Part shown: positions 56,694 to 64,000 of the stretch, piece after piece | Layout of the letters: each line of letters opens with the position of its first letter | Position numbering within the stretch: position 1 is the stretch's first letter | NCBI GenBank assembly: GCA_947642555.1 | Contig: CANRSX010000003.1 | Span: 1 to 64,000 of the forward strand | Origin: an uncultured Roseburia sp. | GTDB taxonomy: Bacteria; Bacillota; Clostridia; Lachnospirales; Lachnospiraceae | Reading direction: 5' to 3' | Length of the DNA: 64,000 bases | Position numbers and translations under genes: made by a program | Notes under the pieces: generated by a model | What the model was told of the DNA's origin: nothing | The model's input: the letters and a program-made list of their open reading frames with translations, nothing else | Databases searched by the model: none

Positions 56694-58274
56694 ATGAAAA
56701 AAGTATTAGCAGCACTGCTCTGCGGAGCACTGGCAGTCGGATGCCTGGCCGGATGCGGCGGTGGCGGCGATGACGCGGGCGCAGCAGGAGGAAACGCCGG
56801 CGGCGCAGCAGGCACCGAGGCGGCAGGCGGAAACGCAGGCGGCAATGCCAGCGGGGATTACCCGACGGTTGTCATGGCGTACATGAACTGGGCGGGAGCG
56901 CCGGCAGGACTTGAGAGAATCCAGGGACTGATCAACGATTACACCGAGGAAAACCTGGGCGTGAGCTTCGAGCTTGAGATCATGGACTCCGCATCCTACA
57001 GCCAGAACATGAAGCTGATGTTATCTTCCGGGGAGCAGATCGACCTGTTTAATGCGATTTCCGTTGGTTATACGGCCAGCGTGAACAACGGCTACTGCCT
57101 TGACCTCGAGGAGGACGACCTGATCCAGAACTATGGTCAGGGGATCTTAGATACCATGGACGAGGTTTATGTGAACGCATGCCGGATTGACGGCACGTTA
57201 TACGGACTTCCGCAGCAGAGAGATATGGCAACCGGTCTCTTTGGTATTGCAATCGGCGCGGAGTACTTAGACGGGATCGGTTATGACTACGCTTCCATGT
57301 ACAAGGACGGCGAGGAAGTGATTCACACGGATCTTGACGAGATCAGCAATATTTACGCACAGCTGCATGAGAAATATCCGGATCTGTATGTATTCAGCCC
57401 GCAGGAGGCTACGTTAAGCCAGGGACCGAAGGTCGACGCGATCGGCGGCGATACGTTCGGCGTGCTGCTTGACCCGGAAAACAGCCTTGTGGTGGAGAAC
57501 CTTTATACCAGCCAGGCGTTCCGCGATCTGTGCGATATCATGTATGAGTGGAATCAGGCCGGCTATATGTCGCAGGATGCCCTGACCGACACGCTGGCAG
57601 CAACCTCCGCCGTGAAGGCCGGGACCTGTATGTCCTACGCGACGGCGACCAAGCCGGGTATCCGTCAGCAGGAGAGCAACCTCTGCGGACGTCCGATGAT
57701 TATCTTCCAGTGCGGCGATGACTTCTTAAAGTCCTCTTCCGTAGCGGGAATGCCGTGGTGCATCAATTCCGGCTGTGAGGATCCGGTAGCGGCGATGAAG
57801 GTGTTAAACGCGTTCTACACCGATCCGTATCTCTCGAACCTGCTCTGCTGGGGCGAGGAAGGAACCGAGTGGCAGAAGACAGATGACGGGCACATTACGT
57901 TTGCGGATGGCGTGACCGCTGAGAATTCCGAGTATTACAACAACGTGAACTGGGAGCTCCCGAATCAGTTTATCGCTGAGATCTGGGAGGGCGACGAGCT
58001 GGATGTCTGGGATCGCATGGAGAAATTTAACAGCGGCGCTGTAAAATCCAAAGCACTTGGATTCTCATTTGATAACAGTGCGGTTTCCAGCGAGTACACG
58101 GCTCTCACCAATGTTTATAACGAGTATGTGAAGGCGTTATTCTTCGGATTTACCGATCCGGAGACCGGTATTCCGGAGCTGCAGGAGAAGTTAGAGGCAG
58201 CAGGCCTTCAGAAATACATGGATGCAAAGCAGGCTGCGCTTGACGAGTGGGCTGAGGCAAATGGCATCAACTAA
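56694..58274 (+). CDS. Extracellular solute-binding lipoprotein (LplA-like)
   Basis: 526 residues. Lipoprotein signal with lipobox LAGC (C21), then a Gly/Ala linker to about 55, then a large type-1 solute-binding fold (PTVVMAYMNWAGAPAG, FNAISVGYTASVNNGYCLDL). Length and neighbours fit the LplA/YtcQ group that binds complex oligosaccharides. AAAAAGGAGG precedes the ATG. Confidence 0.92.
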   Translation: MKKVLAALLCGALAVGCLAGCGGGGDDAGAAGGNAGGAAGTEAAGGNAGGNASGDYPTVVMAYMNWAGAPAGLERIQGLINDYTEENLGVSFELEIMDSASYSQNMKLMLSSGEQIDLFNAISVGYTASVNNGYCLDLEEDDLIQNYGQGILDTMDEVYVNACRIDGTLYGLPQQRDMATGLFGIAIGAEYLDGIGYDYASMYKDGEEVIHTDLDEISNIYAQLHEKYPDLYVFSPQEATLSQGPKVDAIGGDTFGVLLDPENSLVVENLYTSQAFRDLCDIMYEWNQAGYMSQDALTDTLAATSAVKAGTCMSYATATKPGIRQQESNLCGRPMIIFQCGDDFLKSSSVAGMPWCINSGCEDPVAAMKVLNAFYTDPYLSNLLCWGEEGTEWQKTDDGHITFADGVTAENSEYYNNVNWELPNQFIAEIWEGDELDVWDRMEKFNSGAVKSKALGFSFDNSAVSSEYTALTNVYNEYVKALFFGFTDPETGIPELQEKLEAAGLQKYMDAKQAALDEWAEANGIN

Positions 58275-58394
58275 ATCATGAGCTGCATACAGGATGGAAG
58301 TTGGAATGCATGGGGCTTCCATCCTGTATTCTGTCTTATGGGGATCAGAACAATCTGCTTTTGCAGAACAAGATGACAGGAAAGGGGATCCAAC

Positions 58395-59339
58395 ATGAAA
58401 GAGACGACGGCTGTGACAGCATCCGTTCCCAAAAAGAGATCGAAGTTCAGACGGTTCCTGCCGGTTTACATCATGGCGCTGCCGGGACTTGTTTATCTGT
58501 TTATCAACAACTATATGCCTCTGCCGGGACTGGTGCTGGCATTTAAGAACTATAATGCGAGGAAGGGAATCTACGGTTCCGACTGGGCGGGATTTTCCAA
58601 TTTCAAATACCTGTTTCAGACGCAGGATGCATTTGTAATTACAAGGAATACACTGTGCTATAATATTGTGTTTATTGTGGTGAATATGGTCTGTGCCATC
58701 GCGGTGGCGATCATCCTCTCGGAGCTGACCAGCAAGGCGAAGAAGTTCTACCAGTCGGCGATCCTTCTGCCCTATCTGATCTCGGCGGTTATCGTCAGTT
58801 ACCTGGTGTTCGCGTTCTTATCCACGGAAAACGGATTTGTGAATAATTCGATTTTAAGCCTGTTTGGAAAAGAGCCGGTCTCCTGGTACACCGAGAAAAA
58901 ATACTGGCCCTTTATCCTGGTCTTCGTAAATACCTGGAAGGGTATCGGCTACAACTGTATTATTTATCTGTCCACGATCCTCGGTTTTGACCGCGCCTAC
59001 TATGAGGCGGCTGCGATTGACGGCGCGTCGAAGTGGCAGCAGATCACGAAGATCACGCTTCCGATGTTAAAGCCCACCATTATCATGCTGGTGCTGATGG
59101 CAGTCGGACGTATCTTCTACTCTGACTTCGGTCTGTTCTACCAGGTGCCGCAGAACTCCGGTTCCCTGTATTCCGTGACGAACACGATCGATACCTATGT
59201 GTACCGCGGCCTGTTAGAGCTCGGCGATATCACGATGTCGGCTGCCGCAGGTCTGTATCAGTCGCTGGTAGGATTTGTCCTGGTACTCGGTGCGAACCTT
59301 TTAGTTCGTAAGATTGACAAAGACAGCGCATTGTTCTAG
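58395..59339 (+). CDS. ABC sugar permease, LplB-like
   Basis: 314 residues with six membrane helices and the EAA loop YYEAAAIDGASKWQQITKITLPML that docks on the ATPase. First of two permeases; no ATPase gene nearby, so a shared MsmX-type ATPase is likely. Confidence 0.94.
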   Translation: MKETTAVTASVPKKRSKFRRFLPVYIMALPGLVYLFINNYMPLPGLVLAFKNYNARKGIYGSDWAGFSNFKYLFQTQDAFVITRNTLCYNIVFIVVNMVCAIAVAIILSELTSKAKKFYQSAILLPYLISAVIVSYLVFAFLSTENGFVNNSILSLFGKEPVSWYTEKKYWPFILVFVNTWKGIGYNCIIYLSTILGFDRAYYEAAAIDGASKWQQITKITLPMLKPTIIMLVLMAVGRIFYSDFGLFYQVPQNSGSLYSVTNTIDTYVYRGLLELGDITMSAAAGLYQSLVGFVLVLGANLLVRKIDKDSALF

Positions 59340-59350
59340 GAGGTGGAGAG

Positions 59351-60247
59351 ATGAGAACGAGAGAAGAGAGACGGTTTCAGATCATTGGCAATATCGTGAT
59401 GGTCATTCTGACGGCATGTGCGCTTCTGCCGATGATTCTGCTGGTTCTGTCGTCCCTGACAGACAATGACACGCTGATCCGGAACGGATATTCTTTCTTT
59501 CCGGAGAAGTTCAGCTTACAGGCATATACCTACATTTTCAGCACGGGTAATTCCGTGGTTCACGCGTACGGGATTTCTATACTGCTGACGGTTGTAGGAA
59601 CAACGTGCTCGCTGATTATCACGACGCTGCTGGCCTATGCGCTCTCCAAGAAGGAGCTGCCGGGCAAAGGAATTTTAACCTTTATCGTATTCTTTACGAT
59701 GCTGTTCAACGGCGGACTGGTGCCGACCTACATGAACTATACCAATGTATTCGGCCTGAAAAATACCTTTTTGGGACTTCTGATCCCGAGCCTTTTAACG
59801 AACGGATTTAACATCCTTCTGATGAAATCCTACTTCGTGACCGGCGTGCCGGATGAGGTGCTCGAGGCAGCCTACATCGACGGCGCGAGCGAGTTCAAGA
59901 CCTTCTACAGCATTGCGCTGCCGCTGGCGAAGCCCATTGTGGCGACGATCGGGCTGTTTGCCGGGATCGCATACTGGAACGACTGGATGAACGGTTATAT
60001 TTACCTGACCAAGCGGACGGATCTGTACTCGATCCAGAACCTGCTAAACCGTATGATCCAGAATATTCAGTTCCTGACGCAGAGCTCAGCGAATATTTCA
60101 AATGCGAATGTGGGTCTTTCCTCGATCCCTGCCGTATCGGTGCGTATGGCAATGGCAGTGGTCGGCGTGCTGCCGATCGTCATCGTCTACCCCTTCGTGC
60201 AGAATAACTTCGTAAAAGGTATCACCTTAGGCGGCGTAAAAGGTTAA
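59351..60247 (+). CDS. ABC sugar permease, YtcP-like
   Basis: 298 residues, six helices, EAA loop LEAAYIDGASEFKTFYSIALPL. Ends in the family's usual VQNNFVKGITLGGVKG. Start 11 bp after the first permease, behind AGGAGGTGG. Confidence 0.94.
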   Translation: MRTREERRFQIIGNIVMVILTACALLPMILLVLSSLTDNDTLIRNGYSFFPEKFSLQAYTYIFSTGNSVVHAYGISILLTVVGTTCSLIITTLLAYALSKKELPGKGILTFIVFFTMLFNGGLVPTYMNYTNVFGLKNTFLGLLIPSLLTNGFNILLMKSYFVTGVPDEVLEAAYIDGASEFKTFYSIALPLAKPIVATIGLFAGIAYWNDWMNGYIYLTKRTDLYSIQNLLNRMIQNIQFLTQSSANISNANVGLSSIPAVSVRMAMAVVGVLPIVIVYPFVQNNFVKGITLGGVKG

Positions 60248-60265
60248 GGAAAACGGATAGAAAAG

Positions 60266-60312
60266 AAAACCGGGGGAATATGCTGCATGGCAGGGTATTC
60301 CCCCGGTTTTCG
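60266..60312 (+). terminator. Terminator of the importer operon
   Basis: AAAACCGGGGGAATA pairs with TATTCCCCCGGTTTT around a GC-containing loop centred near 60288; strong stem with short T tract. Confidence 0.85.
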
Positions 60313-60432
60313 CAAGAGATGACATTTTGACTATAATTTTTTTACAGAATGAGAGATCAGGCAATCGCTTTTTGAAGAAATGTGCGGTATAATACATATG
60401 AAATTGCAGAGAAGAAAAGGAGGCAGATGACA

Positions 60433-61707
60433 ATGGGACAGGGATATTATACGATAACAAGGATCACGGATTACGGTCCGTATGTGACAAAGATCATCCT
60501 TCCGGTGCCGCAGACCGTGAAGGAGGGGCAGGTGAAGCCGGAGCAGTTTTCTGTGTATGTGGAGCGGATGGATGAGAAGGGGGAGATCCTTTCCCTGCCG
60601 AAGAGCTGGATGGCGCCGGACGACAAGGAGCCGAGTAAGGGCTTTATCCCGGTGACGGGCGCATATCCGTCCGATATCGACGGAAACAGCGCAGAGAGCG
60701 GCGGTTTTATCACGCTGGAGATGGCGTACGGCCCGCTGATGCAGCTTTCCGCATCGATCTGCGCGCCGAATGGCTTTAATGTTTATATCAAGAGCCGTTA
60801 CCGCATCACGCAGACCGTTGATATCGAGACGGCGGAAGGAAAGCTCGCGGGGCTCTTTTATGATTTCTTACTGGGCAATCAGAGCCCGGATGCGGCGGGC
60901 TTCCTCAACAGCACCTCCTCCTATGAGCCGGAGCCGTTAAATTACGGTTACTTTATCCCGCAGGATGTGGAGGTGGGAAAACGACCGCTGATCGTGTGGC
61001 TGCACGGAGCCGGAGAGGGCGGAGTGGATGCGACGATCGCCTACACTGGTAATAAGGTGGTGCGGCTGGCTTCCCCGGAGGTGCAGAAGCTGTTCGGGGG
61101 CGCCTATATCCTCGCGCCGCAGACAAAGACCTTTTGGTTAAACGACGGGAGCGGCGAGTACGGCAGGACCGGAAAGAGCATGTATGTGGAGGCGTTAAAG
61201 GCCACGATCGACGAGTTTGTGGAGAAAAATGAGAACATTGACCGTGACCGGATCTTTATCGGCGGCGACTCCAACGGCGGGTTTATGACCATGCGCATGA
61301 TCGTCGATTATCCGGAATTTTTCGCAGCGGCATTCCCGATCTGCGAGGCGCTTTATGACGAGCTGATCTCCGATCAGGACATCGAGAACATCAGGCACCT
61401 GCCGATCTGGTTTACACACGCGAAGAACGACCCGGTGGTGGATCCGAATGAGACCGTGGTGCCGACCTATAAGCGGCTGATCGCGGCAGGAGCGCCGGAT
61501 GTGCATTTCACCTTCTGGGATAACGTGAAGGATATCCACGAGGGCTTTAAGGATGCGGACGGCAACCCCTATGAGTACTTCGGACATTTCACCTGGATTC
61601 CGATGTTAAACGACGACTGTAAGGTTGATTTTGACGGGAAGCCGGTGTGTAAGGACGGAAAAGAAGTCACGCTCTTAGAGTGGCTGGCGACACAGAAGAA
61701 AGCCTGA
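60433..61707 (+). CDS. Serine esterase/prolyl-oligopeptidase-like hydrolase
   Basis: 424 residues from ATG 60433, nine bases after GGAGG. N-terminal beta domain (about 1-150), then an alpha/beta hydrolase: oxyanion motif LIVWLHGAGEGG, nucleophile Ser in FIGGDSNGGFM, acid in FTHAKNDPVVD and His in DIHEGF near the end. No signal peptide, so cytoplasmic; placed after the oligosaccharide importer it may deacylate imported sugars. Substrate is inferred from context only. Confidence 0.85.
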   Translation: MGQGYYTITRITDYGPYVTKIILPVPQTVKEGQVKPEQFSVYVERMDEKGEILSLPKSWMAPDDKEPSKGFIPVTGAYPSDIDGNSAESGGFITLEMAYGPLMQLSASICAPNGFNVYIKSRYRITQTVDIETAEGKLAGLFYDFLLGNQSPDAAGFLNSTSSYEPEPLNYGYFIPQDVEVGKRPLIVWLHGAGEGGVDATIAYTGNKVVRLASPEVQKLFGGAYILAPQTKTFWLNDGSGEYGRTGKSMYVEALKATIDEFVEKNENIDRDRIFIGGDSNGGFMTMRMIVDYPEFFAAAFPICEALYDELISDQDIENIRHLPIWFTHAKNDPVVDPNETVVPTYKRLIAAGAPDVHFTFWDNVKDIHEGFKDADGNPYEYFGHFTWIPMLNDDCKVDFDGKPVCKDGKEVTLLEWLATQKKA

Positions 61708-61721
61708 GACGTTGAAACTGT

Positions 61722-61764
61722 AAAAAAATCCCGCGGCCTGTATGTCAGGTGCGGGATTTTTTCT
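61722..61764. terminator. Bidirectional terminator between esterase and metQ
   Basis: AAAAAAATCCCGC (61722-61734) pairs with GCGGGATTTTTT (61751-61762); A and T runs serve both convergent genes. Confidence 0.9.
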
Positions 61765-61809
61765 GCTTCTCTTTTTTCTGCCTGTCTTTTTGCTGCGGAG
61801 AGGAGTTTC

Positions 61810-62775
61810 TTACTCGAAGGGAACGACCGCTCCGTCATACGTATCGTTGATGTACTGCCGGATCTCGTCGGATTTTAACGCGTCCACGAGAGCCGTGATC
61901 TTTTCCTCATTCTCATTTCCCTCTTTGACGGCGATCACATTGACATATGCCTTTGTCACATCGGAATCGGATGCCTCCACGGCGATCGAGTCGTTTGCAA
62001 CGGAATAGCCGGCCTGCAGGGCGTAATTCCCGTTCATCACGACGAAGGCGACCTCCGGGATGACGCGCGGTACCTGCGCTGCCTCGAGCTCCTGGATCTC
62101 GATATTGTGCGGATTCTCCGCGATATCGTTTTTGGTTGCCGCAAGCCCTGCGCCTTCCTTTAACGTGATGATGCCGTTTGCCTGCAGAAGCAGTAGGGCT
62201 CTGGCCTCGTTTGTGGTGTCGTTGGGAACAGCGATCACATCACCGTCGGCAAGGTCGGCGAGGTCGCTTTTGGTTCCAGGATAGATCCCGAACGGCTCGT
62301 AATGGATTTCGCCGGCGCTGACAAGGTGTGTGCCGTGCTCCGTGTTAAAATCATTTAAGTATGTGATGTGCTGAAAATAGTTGGCGTCAAATTCATCGCT
62401 TTCAACGACGTCATTCGGAAGAATGTAGTCGTCGAAGACCTTAATCTGAAGATCCCAGCCCTGCTCCGCCAAAATCGGCTTTGCCTGCTCTAACAGCTCC
62501 GCGTGCGGCGTTGCGGAAGCCGCCACGGTGATGGTTCCCTTTGTGTCTGCCGCGCCCGCCGCATCATCGTCTGCGTCTGCCGCATCGCCCGCACCGTCCG
62601 CGTCGCTGCCGGCGGCGTCCTCCGTGCCGGCCGGTTCCTGCTCCCGGGCGGGGGAACCTGTCTGCGCGCCTGCATCGGCATTGTTTCCCGTGTCTGCATC
62701 TTTATTGCCGCAGCCTGCCAGCGCTGTGACTGCCAGTATGCCTGCAAGAATGGTTGTCAGTACTTTTCTTTTCAT
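61810..62775 (-). CDS. metQ: MetQ-like D-methionine-binding lipoprotein
   Basis: 321 residues from ATG 62775 behind AGAGGGAG. Lipobox LAGC (C22), then an unusually long Ala/Asp/Gly linker (about 23-78) before the NlpA domain: ASATPHAELLEQAKPILAEQGW, DANYFQHITYLNDF, IYPGTKSDLADLADGDVIAVPNDTTNEARAL. Binds methionine for MetNI. Last gene of the metN-metI-metQ run, 101 bp after metI. Confidence 0.92.
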   Translation of the reverse strand: MKRKVLTTILAGILAVTALAGCGNKDADTGNNADAGAQTGSPAREQEPAGTEDAAGSDADGAGDAADADDDAAGAADTKGTITVAASATPHAELLEQAKPILAEQGWDLQIKVFDDYILPNDVVESDEFDANYFQHITYLNDFNTEHGTHLVSAGEIHYEPFGIYPGTKSDLADLADGDVIAVPNDTTNEARALLLLQANGIITLKEGAGLAATKNDIAENPHNIEIQELEAAQVPRVIPEVAFVVMNGNYALQAGYSVANDSIAVEASDSDVTKAYVNVIAVKEGNENEEKITALVDALKSDEIRQYINDTYDGAVVPFE

Positions 62776-62876
62776 AATCTCCCTCTTTTCCGCCGCCTGC
62801 ACTGCGGTTGCAGTGACCGCGGCTGTGATATACGGTTATAATCTGGCGGTATGCCGTGCACCCGCTTTCCGGACCG
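62776..62876 (-). other. metI-metQ intergenic region with small hairpin
   Basis: CACTGC (62800-62805), loop GGTT, GCAGTG (62810-62815). No gene. It may tune metQ level relative to metI. Confidence 0.35.
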
Positions 62877-63536
62877 CTATCTCCTGCGGTCCAGCCGGGA
62901 TGCGACGCGCATGCCGATGGTCTGAAAGATCTGTACCAGGATGACCAGAAGAATCACGGTTACGACCATGATATCCGTCTCATACCGGTGATATCCGTAA
63001 CGGATCGCGATATCGCCGAGCCCGCCGCCGCCCACGGCGCCTGCCATGGCGGAATAGCCCAGGATCGTGCCGATCGCGATCGTACTTCCCGTGATCAGGG
63101 AAGTCTTTGCCTCCACGAGGAGCACCTTTGTGATAATGGTCAGATTGGATGCGCCCATGGAGCGGGCCGCCTCGATCACGCCGTTGTCGACCTCCTTTAA
63201 GGAAGATTCGACCATCCGCGCGATGAAGGGGGCAGCCGCTACGACGAGGGGAACGACGGTTCCGGTCGGGCCGTAGCTCTTCCCGATGATGGCCCTGGTG
63301 AAGGGGATCAGCAGGATTAAAAGGATCAGGAACGGAATGCTGCGGATGATATTGGCCACGACATCCAGTACTTTATAGATGACGGCATTCGGCCGGATCC
63401 CGTCGCGGTCCGTGACGGCGAGGAGGATTCCCATCGGAAGCCCCAGCGCGTAGCCCAGGATCGTGGAGCCTAAGGTCATATATAAGGTTTCGCCGATCCC
63501 CTGTATGATCATGGTTATGATTTCACTGCTCCACAT
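62877..63536 (-). CDS. metI: Methionine ABC transporter permease
   Basis: 219 residues, five membrane helices, and the EAA-type loop GVIEAARSMGASNLTIITKVLLVEA followed by LGYSAMAGAVGGGGLGDIAIRYGY, both diagnostic of MetI. The start, behind GGAGGAGGTGACGG, overlaps the metN 3' end by 14 bp. Confidence 0.95.
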   Translation of the reverse strand: MWSSEIITMIIQGIGETLYMTLGSTILGYALGLPMGILLAVTDRDGIRPNAVIYKVLDVVANIIRSIPFLILLILLIPFTRAIIGKSYGPTGTVVPLVVAAAPFIARMVESSLKEVDNGVIEAARSMGASNLTIITKVLLVEAKTSLITGSTIAIGTILGYSAMAGAVGGGGLGDIAIRYGYHRYETDIMVVTVILLVILVQIFQTIGMRVASRLDRRR

Positions 63537-64000
63537 CGTCCGTCACCTCCTCCAGCTCCAGTCCTTTTTCCAGCAGGTATGCTTCCATCTCGCGCTGCAG
63601 CGCCTCGCCCGCGGGAAGCCCCAGGATCATCTCGCCCTTTGCGACGCCGCCCACGTTTTTCGTGTCCGCGCGCAGGATATTGACCGGCGTCTGAAACTTT
63701 AACACCATATTGGCGATCACAGGCTCAAACGCCGAATTTTCGGAAAAGACGATACGCAGCTTCCGATCCTCCCGCAGACGGTCGATCTGGCCGTCCGCGC
63801 GGTTTGCCGCGGAGCCTTCCCAGCTTCCCTCCGGCCGGTCCTTTAAGATCATGTCCCTTGCGGCCTTTGACTTCGGGTGGTTAAAAATATCCTCCACCAG
63901 TCCCTGCTCGACCAGGACGCCCTGCTCGACGATGGCCACATGGCTGCAGATCTCGCGGATGACTGACATCTGATGCGTGATGATCACGATCGTGATGCCG
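63523..64000 (-). CDS. metN: Methionine ABC transporter ATPase, C-terminal part (cut by window)
   Basis: Only the last 159 codons lie in the window; the frame is open through position 64000. Switch-histidine region VIITHQMSVIREICSHVAIVEQG and the C-terminal NIL/ACT regulatory domain (about the last 90 residues, LRIVFSENSAFEPVIANMVLKF ... NVGGVAKGEMILGLPAGEAL) that senses methionine and inhibits transport. Walker motifs lie beyond the edge. Confidence 0.94.
   Translation of the reverse strand, partial: GITIVIITHQMSVIREICSHVAIVEQGVLVEQGLVEDIFNHPKSKAARDMILKDRPEGSWEGSAANRADGQIDRLREDRKLRIVFSENSAFEPVIANMVLKFQTPVNILRADTKNVGGVAKGEMILGLPAGEALQREMEAYLLEKGLELEEVTDDVEQ

Overview
The window looks like a chromosomal piece of a Clostridia (Firmicutes) bacterium of the Lachnospiraceae type. 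The flanks (about 1-13 kb and 51.4-64 kb) are GC-rich and carry core genes in a familiar order (ecfA1-ecfA2-ecfT-truA-rplM-rpsI), a YesM/YesN-type two-component system beside an LplB/YtcP-type sugar importer, and a MetNIQ methionine importer. The taxonomic call is inferred from gene content and codon style; no database search was possible.

Left flank (1-13.05 kb): radical SAM/B12 protein, DEDDh exonuclease, a TPR-like membrane-anchored protein, a 34-residue membrane peptide, a VanW/G5 wall protein, an AIR-synthase/HypE-like enzyme, an Lrp regulator with its aminotransferase, TrmL, the ECF transporter energising module, TruA, and L13/S9 behind a consensus promoter and a probable L13 leader.

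Prophage (about 13.04-50.55 kb): a roughly 37.5 kb siphovirus-like HK97-type prophage sits exactly at the 3' end of rpsI. A 10-bp core (GCAAGCGATA) inside a wider 18/23 match is present at both ends, with integrase arm-type repeats inside each end. Order: integrase and lysogeny switch (13.2-16.9 kb), small early genes, SSB, an HUH rolling-circle Rep with a repeat-rich upstream region, VRR-NUC nuclease, DUF3850, ParA, a phage radical SAM protein, ParB, HNH, terminase, portal, protease, capsid, connectors, tail tube, tail chaperones with a clear -1 frameshift site, tape measure, baseplate/tail-tip proteins, a diversity-generating retroelement (DGR), then holin-like proteins and two lysins.

The most interesting system is the complete DGR at 44.7-47.6 kb: a variable protein with a C-type-lectin/FGE-like fold whose last 117 bp (VR) match a template repeat (TR) 621 bp downstream. 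All 11 differences fall on TR adenines and none on the 95 other bases. A hairpin with a GGAA loop follows VR, then avd, TR and a reverse transcriptase with YMDD. A perfect 19-bp sequence upstream of avd recurs in opposite orientation in the lysogeny region, at almost the same distance from a promoter, suggesting that phage regulation controls the DGR. The prophage also carries an over-represented, strand-biased 9-mer (GGCAGCAGT), a 64-nt tRNA-like sequence with a shortened anticodon arm, a candidate small RNA, and paired palindromic operators.

Right flank (50.6-64 kb): a low-GC DUF4160/DUF2442 pair, a TVP38-type membrane protein, YitT, a LysR regulator, response regulator and histidine kinase divergent from a lipoprotein/two-permease importer with 21-bp-spaced direct repeats at its promoter, a serine esterase, and metQ-metI-metN (metN cut by the window end).
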